DNA of 64,000 nucleotides from an uncultured bacterium (lineage in GTDB: Bacteria > Planctomycetota > UBA1135 > GCA-002686595): the NCBI GenBank assembly GCA_938083085.1, contig CALLKX010000012.1, positions 1-64,000 on the forward strand. Reading direction: 5' to 3'. Both the position numbers and the translations under genes were made by a program. Position 1 is the first letter of the stretch. Each line of letters starts with the position of its first letter. Positions 42,959-50,692 of this stretch are shown here, piece by piece. The notes beneath the pieces were generated by a model. It saw nothing but the letters and a program-made list of their open reading frames with translations, was not told the origin of the DNA and searched no databases.

Positions 42959-42964
42959 TCTCGC

Positions 42965-42978
42965 CCGGGGAGCCCCGG
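42965..42978. terminator. Short hairpin between convergent genes
   Basis: CCGGGG (42965-42970) and CCCCGG (42973-42978) form a compact stem in the 29-bp gap between the octahaem gene and the convergent membrane protein gene. The loop must open at least one pair; weak. Confidence 0.35.
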
Positions 42979-42987
42979 TCCGCCCGA

Positions 42988-43458
42988 TCAGCCCGCCGCC
43001 CTGGTCCCACGTAGCGTCAGCGCCACGGCGACCAGCAGCAGCACCGCCCCGATCGGGAGCAGCAGGATCCCCACGCCCGGGTCGCCGCCGTAGAAGACGA
43101 CGCCCCCAAGGAAGAACCCCGCGGGCATCAGGAGCGTTGCACCGAGCATGCAGCGCGAGGCCACGGACCGCGCGCCCGCGGTGAAGCCTGGCGCGCGCGT
43201 CAGCGTCCACGCGAACGCGAGGTTCACGAGCCCTAGCAGCGTCCCGTGCGCGTGGGCGAGGGTCCAGAGGTGCTTCCTCGTCTCGTTGTCCACGCCCAGG
43301 TAGGCGTCCACCTTGAAGCCGTGGAGAGCCTCGAGGACGATCCCACCCGCCAGGAAGACCAGCAACGCCAGCCACCCCACGCGCACGTGCCGGTGCACGA
43401 GGTCGGGCGCCCCGGCGGCGGACGGCTCCCCGCCCCCGCGCGTGTTCTCCTCGCTCAT
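42988..43458 (-). CDS. Four-helix membrane protein of unknown function
   Basis: A 156-residue protein not assigned to a named family. After a 25-residue hydrophilic start it has four hydrophobic helices (about 28-46, 66-88, 102-122 and 128-150). Helix 2 begins LWTLAHAHGTLLGLVNLAFAW; the His-Ala-His pair inside the membrane face could bind metal or haem, as in small haem-copper-like subunits, but this is inference. It lies between an octahaem cytochrome (convergent) and a GT39 gene (divergent), so a link to membrane electron transfer is possible. Confidence 0.65.
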   Translation of the reverse strand: MSEENTRGGGEPSAAGAPDLVHRHVRVGWLALLVFLAGGIVLEALHGFKVDAYLGVDNETRKHLWTLAHAHGTLLGLVNLAFAWTLTRAPGFTAGARSVASRCMLGATLLMPAGFFLGGVVFYGGDPGVGILLLPIGAVLLLVAVALTLRGTRAAG

Positions 43459-43868
43459 GCTCGACGCGCCCCCGTCGTGGACAGGCGTGAGCCCGAGTCC
43501 GCCGCCGGCGTCACGCCGGCGCCCATGGCGAGTCCCAAAGGCGCACCTGTGCAGCAGAGGTCAAGCCGCTGCCCGTCGGCGCAGCAGAGTGTCGTCCGTC
43601 CCATGGGCCCATCATGCCGCCTCCGCGCCGGGTTCGCACCGGGCGCGGCCCCCACGTGCCCATTCAGTCGCGGGCGGTCATCCCCGGTCGCCCCTCCGAA
43701 GGCAGCCTGGGCCGCGGTGAACCGAACCGATTCGGGCCAGGCCGGGCCGGCCGGACTTCGGTCCAAAGCGCAGACCCCGTGGACCGGGGTGAGAGCTCGG
43801 ACGATGGAGGTGCACGGGGCGGTGCTATCCTCTCCGCACGCCGCGCTGACCGCTCGGCCGCAGCCCCC
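43459..43868. other. Intergenic region, no gene supported
   Basis: This 410-bp divergent gap holds only frames with shadow-like composition. GCCGGCG/CGCCGGC (43504-43520) forms a 7-bp hairpin close to the membrane-protein start, and TATCCT (43828-43833) is a -10 candidate about 35 nt before the GT39 start. Confidence 0.45.
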
Positions 43869-45395
43869 ATGAATCCCTCCGCCCCCGATGCCGGCCACAC
43901 GAGGCCAGCGAGCCTGCTCGCGCGCGCACCGTGGAAGGCGATCGCCATCATCGCCCTCGCCGGGGTGGCGCTGCGCGGAATCCTGCTGTGGCTGGTCCTG
44001 CCACTCGACATCCAGTCCGACGAGGCCAACTACCTCTACCTGGCGCTGGTGAAGGAGAGGCTCGGCATCTACCTGGACCAGCACCGCTACTTCTGGCCGC
44101 CGGGCTATCCCTGGCTGCTCTCGAAGTCGATCCACGCCTTTGGCATCGACGGCCTGAACGTGCTCCGGGGCCTCCAGGTGGCGCTCTCGAGCGTGATCGG
44201 GGTGACCACGATGCTCTTCGCCTGGCGCCTCTTCTCGCGCCGCGCCGCCATCGTCGCCGGGGTGCTCTGGGCCGTGGACCTGCCCCTGGGCGCCTACACC
44301 CACTTCCTCTGGACGGAGACGATCTTCCTCTCGCTGCTCCTGCCTGCGCTGTGGCACTTCGTCCGCGCCATGGATCGCGCGGATGAAGGGAGCGACCGGG
44401 AGGCCACCCTGCGCCTCCTCCTCAGCGGCGTGCTCTTCGGGTTGGCGCTGTACATCAAGGAGTACGTGCTCTTCCTGGTCCCCCTCCTCGCCGTGGTGCT
44501 GGCGCTACGATCCAGGTCCGAAGGGCTGGGTGAGGCCCTGCGGCGCGCGTCGCTGCCCGTCCTCGCGGTGGCCGTCGTCACCCTTCCCTGGACGCTCCGG
44601 AACCATGAGGTCTACGGGCGGACCGTCATCGGCGGCGCCACCCTGGGCGAGAACGTCTACGTGGGCTTGAACGCCCGCTCGATGAACTTCGACGTCCTGC
44701 CCCTGCGCAAGCGGCGCGCCGACCTCGGCCTCCCGCAAATCGACACCCTGGCCAGGTCCTGGTTCACGGAGATTCCCGCCGGCTGGACACCCGAGGATCG
44801 GGACGGCAACGGGGAGGTCGAGATCCGGGACGCGGGCTGGGACCGAGAGTTCGAGTCCATTCATGCGATCGACCGTCACTCGAGCCAGCTCCGCGAGGGC
44901 CTCGCCTTCGCCGTGGAGCACCCCGCGTGGACCCTCCGCACGCGCCTCAAGAAGTGGAGCGAGCTCGTGACCCCGCTCTCCTTCTTCACGCGCCACCAGG
45001 CCATGGCCATGTACCCCGAAGGGAGCGTGGTGGCCGGGGCCATGCGCGGACCGCTGGTCCTCCTCGCCCTCGCCATCTCCACGCTCACGATGGTGCTCGG
45101 CGCCGCCGGCTACTTCTTGACGCTCCAGCGAGGGCCCGGCCGCGCCGTGTTCACCGTGCTGATCGGCTACGTGGTCCTGACCTCCCTCCTTGTGGCGATG
45201 TCGCGCTTCCGGGTTCCGCTGGAGCCCATCCTGGTCGTCCTGACCGCGGGCTGGCTGGCCCACGGACCCAGGGATAGGTCAAGGCCGCGGGTTATCGGCC
45301 TCGCGGCGACGCTCCTGGTCCTCGTCGGGCTGTGGTGGATCTCCTGGCCAGAGACGGTCGCAGCCGCACAGATGGCCCTGGGGGTGACCCAATGA
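43869..45395 (+). CDS. Glycosyltransferase family 39 (ArnT/PMT-like) membrane protein
   Basis: A 508-residue polytopic protein. The first periplasmic loop carries the catalytic SDEANYLYLAL motif (Asp51-Glu52), followed by HRYFWPPGYPWLLS, as in GT39/GT83 enzymes that move sugars from polyprenyl-phosphate donors to lipids or proteins; about eleven helices follow, and a soluble loop lies at about 275-345. An EF-hand-like DRDGNGEVEIRD sits in that loop. Acceptor and donor cannot be deduced. The next gene starts inside its stop (ATGA). The ATG at 43869 is chosen because it immediately precedes the first helix; more upstream sequence is noncoding-like. Confidence 0.85.
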   Translation: MNPSAPDAGHTRPASLLARAPWKAIAIIALAGVALRGILLWLVLPLDIQSDEANYLYLALVKERLGIYLDQHRYFWPPGYPWLLSKSIHAFGIDGLNVLRGLQVALSSVIGVTTMLFAWRLFSRRAAIVAGVLWAVDLPLGAYTHFLWTETIFLSLLLPALWHFVRAMDRADEGSDREATLRLLLSGVLFGLALYIKEYVLFLVPLLAVVLALRSRSEGLGEALRRASLPVLAVAVVTLPWTLRNHEVYGRTVIGGATLGENVYVGLNARSMNFDVLPLRKRRADLGLPQIDTLARSWFTEIPAGWTPEDRDGNGEVEIRDAGWDREFESIHAIDRHSSQLREGLAFAVEHPAWTLRTRLKKWSELVTPLSFFTRHQAMAMYPEGSVVAGAMRGPLVLLALAISTLTMVLGAAGYFLTLQRGPGRAVFTVLIGYVVLTSLLVAMSRFRVPLEPILVVLTAGWLAHGPRDRSRPRVIGLAATLLVLVGLWWISWPETVAAAQMALGVTQ

Positions 45396-45961
45396 AGCCC
45401 CGGAGCTGGATACCCCACGTCGCCCTCCTGGCCACAGCGGCCGTGATGGTCGTGGTGGCCGCGGCCAAGCACACCTCCACCGAAGAGGCGCTGCGCATCG
45501 CCTTCGACGGAGAGGCCTCCACCGACGAGCGCCTCTGGGCGGCGCACCTGGCCGCGAACCGCGCCACCACGCGGGAGCCGCGGCTCGGAGACGCCCTCGT
45601 GCGCTCATTCCTCGCCGCAGACGATGAGCGGCTTCGGGAGGGCGCCCTGACCATCGACCTGAGCCGCCACGCGATCCACCCCCCGGGTACCCGACCGGAC
45701 GCCGCGCCGCCGCTCCAGAGCGCCTACGTCTACGCGGCCCTCGAGGACGGCGAATACACGCCCCACCGTGTGCGTTCGCGCGTGCTCTTCCGGCGCAAGG
45801 TCGGCGGCTCCTCCGTTGGGGGCATCCGCCGTATGGCCCTGCCCGAGGCGCGCTGGTTCATGGACAGCCTGCGGGGCACCCCGCTGCCCCCGCGCAAGGA
45901 GATCGACCGCTACCTGATCGAGCGCTCCCGAGAGCCGGTCAATCTGCGGCGACCCCGCTGA
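45392..45961 (+). CDS. Small membrane-anchored protein coupled to GT39
   Basis: A 189-residue protein that I do not recognise. One N-terminal hydrophobic segment (about 8-24) anchors it; the remainder is polar with a short helical repeat region (EEALRIAFDGEASTDERLWAAHLAA) and many Arg/Pro residues in the C-terminal third. Its ATG lies within the GT39 stop codon (ATGA overlap), so the two are made together and probably act in the same envelope process. Nothing points to an enzyme. Confidence 0.6.
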   Translation: MKPRSWIPHVALLATAAVMVVVAAAKHTSTEEALRIAFDGEASTDERLWAAHLAANRATTREPRLGDALVRSFLAADDERLREGALTIDLSRHAIHPPGTRPDAAPPLQSAYVYAALEDGEYTPHRVRSRVLFRRKVGGSSVGGIRRMALPEARWFMDSLRGTPLPPRKEIDRYLIERSREPVNLRRPR

Positions 45962-45967
45962 GTGCGG

Positions 45968-45988
45968 GCCGGCCCACCGGCGGCCGGC
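45968..45988. terminator. Hairpin between convergent stops
   Basis: GCCGGCC (45968-45974) pairs with GGCCGGC (45982-45988) around a 7-nt loop, filling almost all of the 27-bp gap between the convergent stops at 45961 and 45989. Confidence 0.55.
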
Positions 45989-46735
45989 TCAGCGCGGGCG
46001 ACCCACGCCCTGGTTTCGGGGGAGGTGGTGGCGCGCGCCACGCTCAAACGGGGTCCAGAGCGCAGCGCGCTGCCCCATGGCCTTGACCGCGCCGTTCGCC
46101 CAGGTGTTGCACGTCTGGAAGAGGTGGTAGCGCCCGCGGCCCTCGAAGAAGCGGTCCGTGGCTCCGTAGCCCGGCGCCGCCAGGAGAATGGGCTCGCCGG
46201 AACCGTTCCGCTCGAACCCGCGCTCCACGAACTCCACCAGGCTCCGGTAGCGCTCGGGGTTCAGGGAGACCCGGTGCACGTGCTCGCCCGCGATCGGAGG
46301 CCCGGTGTAGGCCGTGGCCCGCATGGCCGAGCGCGTGGGCCAGAACGCGCCGCGCAGGGCGACGCCAGCGGTGAGATCGTCCCAGGTGGGCACCTCGAGG
46401 TAGAAGTCGTGGTCGCCCCACCCGAAGGCCACGTATCCACCCGGGCGCGCCGGCACCTCCGGGGGGAGCCACCGGGACCAGTCTCGCTCCGGACGCGTGG
46501 TCGGGAGCCAGACGGAGACGTGGACGCCGTTGGTCACCAGGTACACGTCCACCTCCCCACCATCCGGGTCCGCGCTGGCGTGCACCGGGATCCGCATGGC
46601 CGCCTCGGCGGCAGCGAGGTAGAGGCCCACGAAGGCCAGCGCGAGAGCGAGGGCCCGGACCGACGCCCTGAGGGCCCGCCGCCCAAGACCGGGGGCAGGC
46701 GGCGCGGGATCGAGAGATTCGGAGGGAGGCTCCAT
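45989..46735 (-). CDS. TIGR02117/DUF2459 family protein
   Basis: A 248-residue protein with one N-terminal hydrophobic segment (about 20-42) and a periplasmic domain. VDVYLVTNGVHVSVWLPT, YVAFGWGDHDFYLEVPTW and FQTCNTWANGAVKAMG follow the TIGR02117 (DUF2459) pattern, in which a conserved His, Gly-Trp-Gly-Asp and a Cys-Asn-x-Trp motif recur; the Cys/His arrangement suggests a thiol hydrolase of the NlpC-like type, but no activity is established. Often found near polyhydroxyalkanoate or urease genes elsewhere; not so here. Met at 46735 precedes a proline-rich stretch and the anchor; Met at 46777 is an alternative that would overlap the promoter of the next gene. Confidence 0.75.
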   Translation of the reverse strand: MEPPSESLDPAPPAPGLGRRALRASVRALALALAFVGLYLAAAEAAMRIPVHASADPDGGEVDVYLVTNGVHVSVWLPTTRPERDWSRWLPPEVPARPGGYVAFGWGDHDFYLEVPTWDDLTAGVALRGAFWPTRSAMRATAYTGPPIAGEHVHRVSLNPERYRSLVEFVERGFERNGSGEPILLAAPGYGATDRFFEGRGRYHLFQTCNTWANGAVKAMGQRAALWTPFERGARHHLPRNQGVGRPR

Positions 46736-46763
46736 GGCGACGGGTCCTGGACGATCAGAGCGA

Positions 46764-46769
46764 TATCCT
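46764..46769 (+). promoter_or_regulatory. Leaderless-type -10 box before peptidase-like gene
   Basis: TATCCT ends 6 nt before the ATG at 46776, with TCGGCC between and no Shine-Dalgarno. Confidence 0.45.
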
Positions 46770-46775
46770 TCGGCC

Positions 46776-47249
46776 ATGGCGAGCCCCGACTCCTCCGAAA
46801 TCGAAGCCTGGCACGAGGCTGGGCATGCCGTGGTCGCCCACCTGCTCGGCGGGCGGATCGTCAGCGTCACCCTCGGGCCCGAGGAGGACGGGTACGGAGC
46901 CCGCTCGGCGATCGAGTGGGGCGCGTCGGACGAGGCCGCCGTCGCCAACCTGTCGGGGCGTGTGGCCCTCGCAGGTCCGATCGCGGAGGTGGAGCGCTTC
47001 GGAGGCCATGAGCTCGACGATGTCCACGTCCTGGCCGCCTGGGAGGCGGACTGGCTGGAGATCGAGCGCTGCGCCGCCGTCCTCGAGCGGGAGGAGGAGG
47101 GCCAGAAGCGCGTGATGGAGCGCTGGGCTCGGGAGGTGCGGACGATGCTCCTCGATCCTGGCGTGGAGGAGCTGGTGGCGCGGGTCGCCGACGCGCTGGA
47201 GGCCCACGGGGAACTCGACGAGACGCTCTTCGAGGACTGTCTTGGGTGA
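46776..47249 (+). CDS. Orphan FtsH (M41)-type peptidase-domain protein
   Basis: A 157-residue protein that consists only of an M41-like zinc peptidase domain: EAWHEAGHAVVAHLLGGRI with HEAGH at residues 13-17, then a gap of about 50 residues to an acidic HELDDVHVLAAW segment that may give the third ligand, and a helical tail. Full FtsH carries a membrane anchor and AAA ATPase, both absent, so it cannot unfold substrates on its own. Stand-alone homologues are seen in several phyla without known role. It precedes an S2P-type protease gene by 30 bp, suggesting a proteolysis-linked pair. ATG 46776 sits 6 nt after TATCCT. Confidence 0.75.
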   Translation: MASPDSSEIEAWHEAGHAVVAHLLGGRIVSVTLGPEEDGYGARSAIEWGASDEAAVANLSGRVALAGPIAEVERFGGHELDDVHVLAAWEADWLEIERCAAVLEREEEGQKRVMERWAREVRTMLLDPGVEELVARVADALEAHGELDETLFEDCLG

Positions 47250-47267
47250 GCCGCGGGTCGAGCGGAC

Positions 47268-47273
47268 TAGGAT
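47268..47273 (+). promoter_or_regulatory. Leaderless-type -10 box before S2P gene
   Basis: TAGGAT ends 6 nt before the GTG at 47280, with GCGGCC between and no Shine-Dalgarno. Confidence 0.45.
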
Positions 47274-47279
47274 GCGGCC

Positions 47280-47972
47280 GTGCCCCCTGAGAAATACATC
47301 GTCGGAGCCGCGCTCGTCGCGATCCTGATCCTCGCCCTCGCCCTCCACGAGGCCGCCCACGCCGCCGTCGCCAACTGGTGCGGAGACGACACCGCGAAGC
47401 GCCTCGGCCGCGTGACGCTCAACCCGATCAAGAGCATCGACCCCGTGCTCACGATCCTGCTGCCGGGGATGCTCTTCTTCGTGCTCCCCGCGGTGCTGGG
47501 CACCCCGCCCCTCATGTTCGGCGGCGCCAAGCCCGTGCCGGTCAACATGGGCAGGCTGCGGCACCCCTACCGGGACATGATGTGGGTGGCGCTGGCGGGC
47601 CCAGCCACGAACCTCGTCCTCGCCTTCCTCGCCATGGTCGCCCTCAAGGGCCTCCTGGTCGCCGGGGTCCTCGGGACCTATGACGTGGGGACCAAGATCC
47701 TGGTCGGCGCGGTGCAGTTCAACATCCTGCTGACCGTGTTCAACATGATCCCCATCCCCCCCCTGGATGGGTCGAGGGTCCTCACCTTCCTGCTGCCCGA
47801 TCGCCTCCGGGTGCCGTTCAACAAGCTGACCCCCCTGGGCATCCCGATCCTCTTCGCCCTGCTGTTCTTCGTCCCGGGCGGGCAGGATGCCTTGCTCGGC
47901 GGGATGGGCGCCCTCTACGATTGGCTCGCCGGCGCGGTCGAGGGGATCTTCAGCCTCTTCGGCGGAGGCTGA
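47280..47972 (+). CDS. Site-2 protease-like M50 metallopeptidase
   Basis: A 230-residue polytopic zinc protease. HEAAH (23-27) lies in the first helix and NMIPIPPLDGSRVL supplies the conserved NPxPPLDG-type Asp in a later helix, both typical of the bacterial YdiL/YwhC-like M50 subgroup; no PDZ or CBS domain is present. Such enzymes cut membrane-embedded substrates, often to release sigma or membrane regulators. It starts with GTG six bases after TAGGAT, and scpA begins 4 bp past its stop. The S2P-scpA neighbourhood is conserved in many bacteria (often with trpS and scpB), which supports the call. Confidence 0.88.
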   Translation: MPPEKYIVGAALVAILILALALHEAAHAAVANWCGDDTAKRLGRVTLNPIKSIDPVLTILLPGMLFFVLPAVLGTPPLMFGGAKPVPVNMGRLRHPYRDMMWVALAGPATNLVLAFLAMVALKGLLVAGVLGTYDVGTKILVGAVQFNILLTVFNMIPIPPLDGSRVLTFLLPDRLRVPFNKLTPLGIPILFALLFFVPGGQDALLGGMGALYDWLAGAVEGIFSLFGGG

Positions 47973-47976
47973 TCCC

Positions 47977-49062
47977 ATGACGAGCACCGAGATGACCGAA
48001 CCGGCCCAGGACGAACCCGCCCAGCACGAGGGCCTCGGGAGCGATGGGGCCACCGAGTCCACAGCGGCCGAGTCCACAGCGGCCGAGTCCACCACGACGG
48101 AGTCCACCGCGGCCCAAGAGAGCGCGCGGCGCACCGAGGACTTCACCGTGTCCCTCGAGGAGGTCTTCGAGGGCCCCCTCGATCTGCTCCTGCACCTCGT
48201 GAAGGAGCAGGAGGTGGAGATCCAGGACATCCGCCTCGCCGACGTCGCCCACGCCTACATGGACCACGTGCGCGCCCTCAGGGGCCTCGATATCGAGATC
48301 GCCGGCGAGTACCTCGTGATCGCCGCGACGCTCATGGCGATCAAGTCGCGGTCGCTCCTCCCCCGGGAGGAGATCGAGCTCGAGGATGACCTCGACCCCC
48401 AGGACGAGCTCATCCAGCGCCTGATCGAGTACCGCCGCTTCAAGGGCGCCTCCGATGACCTTGAGGACCGCTTCCACCGGCGCACCCTCGAGCACGCCCG
48501 TGGGTACCGCCGCGAGGTCACCGACAACGAGCCAGAGCGCAGCTATGACCTCGGAGAGGTCAGCTCCTGGGACCTCCTGGCCACCTTCTCGCGGCTCATG
48601 CGCGAGACCCTGGCCGGCCGTCCGCACACCATCAAGGGCGACCCTCGCCCCCTGCGCTGGTACGTGCAGTCCATCGGATCTGCCGTCCGCAGCCGCCCGG
48701 GCGGCGCGACCCTGCGCGACCTCGTGGAGGCCATGGGCGATGTGGCGACCCGTGAGGGGATGGTGGGCGCCTTCTGTGCCCTCCTTGAGCTCATGAAGAT
48801 CGGCCTGGTCTCTGCCCAGCAGGACACCCAGGACGACGAGATCACCCTGAAGTGGACCGCCCCCGAGGACGGAGAGAGCGACCTCGACGACCTGATCAAG
48901 GCCTCGCGCTTCATGGACGAGGACTCCGAAGAGCTCGACCGGGCCCTCGGCTCTAGTGAGGCCCCCGACGCTGCGGACCACTCTGCCGCGGAGTCTGCCG
49001 CGGCGGAGTCCGCCGGCCCGGAAGAGCGCGCCCCCGGGGGCTCCCCGCCCTCTGGCGACTGA
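47977..49062 (+). CDS. scpA: Segregation and condensation protein A
   Basis: A 361-residue kleisin. The SMC-contacting N-terminal domain begins VSLEEVFEGPLDLLLHLVKEQ (about 53-73) and continues VEIQDIRLADV and AGEYLVIAATLMAIKSRSLLP; the C-terminal winged helix lies around 255-320. Together with Smc and ScpB (not in this window) it condenses and segregates the chromosome. It is longer than the usual 250 residues because of a Thr/Ser/Glu/Ala-rich N-terminal tail, built on a repeated GAGTCCACAGCGGCC unit (48055-48084 and decayed copies to 48115), and an acidic Ala/Ser-rich C-terminal tail. It starts 4 bp after the S2P gene in one operon. Confidence 0.92.
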   Translation: MTSTEMTEPAQDEPAQHEGLGSDGATESTAAESTAAESTTTESTAAQESARRTEDFTVSLEEVFEGPLDLLLHLVKEQEVEIQDIRLADVAHAYMDHVRALRGLDIEIAGEYLVIAATLMAIKSRSLLPREEIELEDDLDPQDELIQRLIEYRRFKGASDDLEDRFHRRTLEHARGYRREVTDNEPERSYDLGEVSSWDLLATFSRLMRETLAGRPHTIKGDPRPLRWYVQSIGSAVRSRPGGATLRDLVEAMGDVATREGMVGAFCALLELMKIGLVSAQQDTQDDEITLKWTAPEDGESDLDDLIKASRFMDEDSEELDRALGSSEAPDAADHSAAESAAAESAGPEERAPGGSPPSGD

Positions 49063-49215
49063 TAAGCTCCCCGCATCGCTCTGACCGGAGCGCCTGCCCT
49101 TGAGGTGGCGAGGCAGAGCGACGATTCTCTTAAGAGACCCGGCGCAGCCCTTCAGCGCTGCCGGACCGAACCGAGTACCGCGAGGACGACCCCTCGCATG
49201 CCCCCCACCAAGAAG

Positions 49216-49542
49216 ATGAGCAGCACCCTCACCGAAACCTCCGACGCCAGCTGGGACACCGACGTCCTCGGCTCCGATCAGCCTGTCCTCGTCGACTTCT
49301 GGGCGCCCTGGTGCGGTCCTTGCAAGGCCATGCTCCCCTACGTGGAGAAGCTCGCCGAGGAGTACGACGGCAAGATCAAGGTCGTGAAGCTCAACACGCA
49401 GGACAACATGGAGACCGCCTCCAAGTACGGCATCACCTCGATCCCCACCTTCGTCGTCATCAAGGGCGGGGAAGTGCAGGAGCAGGTGATTGGAGCGCTC
49501 AAGTACGACGGCCTCAAGGGCCTCGTGGACCCGCACGTCTGA
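49216..49542 (+). CDS. trxA: Thioredoxin
   Basis: A 108-residue cytosolic thiol-disulfide reductant. VLVDFWAPWCGPCKAMLPY holds the active site WCGPC (Cys33, Cys36), and the cis-proline SIPTFVV and GALKYDGL segments follow. ATG 49216 gives exactly the E. coli TrxA length and spacing; ATG 49198 adds six residues (PPTKK) and is possible. No clear Shine-Dalgarno sits before either. fmt starts 37 bp downstream on the same strand. TAAGCT at 49063 may be its -10 box with a long leader. Confidence 0.95.
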   Translation: MSSTLTETSDASWDTDVLGSDQPVLVDFWAPWCGPCKAMLPYVEKLAEEYDGKIKVVKLNTQDNMETASKYGITSIPTFVVIKGGEVQEQVIGALKYDGLKGLVDPHV

Positions 49543-49579
49543 TCGGCCTGGGGCGCTTGTTGCCCCTGATCCGACCGCC

Positions 49580-50617
49580 ATGCGCGTCGCCTTCCTGGGA
49601 TCGCCGCCCTTCGCGACCCCGATCCTGCGTCAGCTCCTCGCGAGCCGGCACGAGGTCCTTGGCCTCGTCACGCCCCCCGATCGCCCCCGCGGTCGGGGGC
49701 GCGGTGTTTCTCGGTCCGAGCTGGCCGCCCTCGCCGATGAGGCGGGCCTCCCGGTCCTTCAGCCGGCCTCCACCAAGGACCCTCAGTTCGTCGCCGCGCT
49801 GACCGCCCTCGGCGCGGACGCGCTCATGGTCGCCAGCTACGGGGAGATCCTTCGCACCGACATCCTTGAGCTCTGCCCCCACGGCGCCCTCAACGTCCAC
49901 GGATCCCTTCTGCCTCGCTGGCGCGGCGCTTCCCCCATCCAGCGCGCGGTCGCGGCCGGGGACGATGAGACCGGGGTCTCTATTCAAAGGATGGTGCTCG
50001 CTCTGGACGCAGGGGATGTCCTGCTGGCTCGCTCCACCCCGATCGGGCCAGACGAGACCTCCGCGGACCTCTTTGATCGACTCGCGGCCCTCGGCGCTGA
50101 CGCCGCCGTGGAGGCCCTCGACCTGATCGAGTCCGGCGCAGCCCGATACGAGCCTCAAGATGCCTCGTGCGTCACCCTTGCGCCCAAGCTCAACAAGGAA
50201 GACGGCCGGATCGACTTCGACCAGAAGCCCGAGGTGGTCTCAAGGCACGTTCGGGCCATGACCTCCTGGCCTGGTGCCCGCACCCGCCTCCCCGACGGGC
50301 GAGACCTCGTCGTCCTCGAGGCCGTCCCCATCACCCTGGACGCTGGGACGCCGGACACTGGGACGCCGGACGCGGAGGCACCGGACACGGAGGCGCCGGA
50401 CAGCGCCGCCCTAGATCCTGGAGGCCGCGGCCCCGGGGCCGAGGACCACCCCCCCACGACAGGGACGCTCCTTGCCGGGCCGGGCCTGGTGGTTCAGGTC
50501 CGGGGTGGTGCCGTCCGTCTCCGCCGCCTGAAGCCTGCGGGCAAGGGCGCCATGGACGACGGGGCCTTCCTGAACGGCGCCCGATTAGAGCCCGGCCAAC
50601 GCCTCGGACAGGCCTGA
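49580..50617 (+). CDS. fmt: Methionyl-tRNA formyltransferase
   Basis: A 345-residue enzyme that formylates initiator Met-tRNA with 10-formyl-THF. The N-terminal Rossmann domain begins MRVAFLGSPPFATPIL and contains the formyl-THF site in NVHGSLLPRWRGASPIQRA (Asn-His pair) with GDDETGVSI after it; the C-terminal OB domain follows KLNKEDGRIDF. Unusual is a proline/aspartate/threonine-rich insertion at about 252-290 (repeats of the type GTPDTGTPDAEAPDTEAPD), encoded by a decayed 15-bp repeat at 50337-50410, between strands of the OB domain. It should be surface-exposed and tolerated. Fhs at 23592 makes its cofactor. Confidence 0.95.
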   Translation: MRVAFLGSPPFATPILRQLLASRHEVLGLVTPPDRPRGRGRGVSRSELAALADEAGLPVLQPASTKDPQFVAALTALGADALMVASYGEILRTDILELCPHGALNVHGSLLPRWRGASPIQRAVAAGDDETGVSIQRMVLALDAGDVLLARSTPIGPDETSADLFDRLAALGADAAVEALDLIESGAARYEPQDASCVTLAPKLNKEDGRIDFDQKPEVVSRHVRAMTSWPGARTRLPDGRDLVVLEAVPITLDAGTPDTGTPDAEAPDTEAPDSAALDPGGRGPGAEDHPPTTGTLLAGPGLVVQVRGGAVRLRRLKPAGKGAMDDGAFLNGARLEPGQRLGQA

Positions 50618-50623
50618 AACGGT

Positions 50624-50660
50624 TGGTGCCCCGCTCCGGCAAGACTGGAGCGGGGCACCA
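50624..50660. terminator. Bidirectional terminator, 14-bp perfect stem
   Basis: TGGTGCCCCGCTCC (50624-50637) pairs with GGAGCGGGGCACCA (50647-50660) around a 9-nt loop, between the convergent fmt and secreted-protein genes. Confidence 0.75.
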
Positions 50661-50692
50661 CGTGAAGCCTCACGGCCTCCGTCAGGTCGTGA

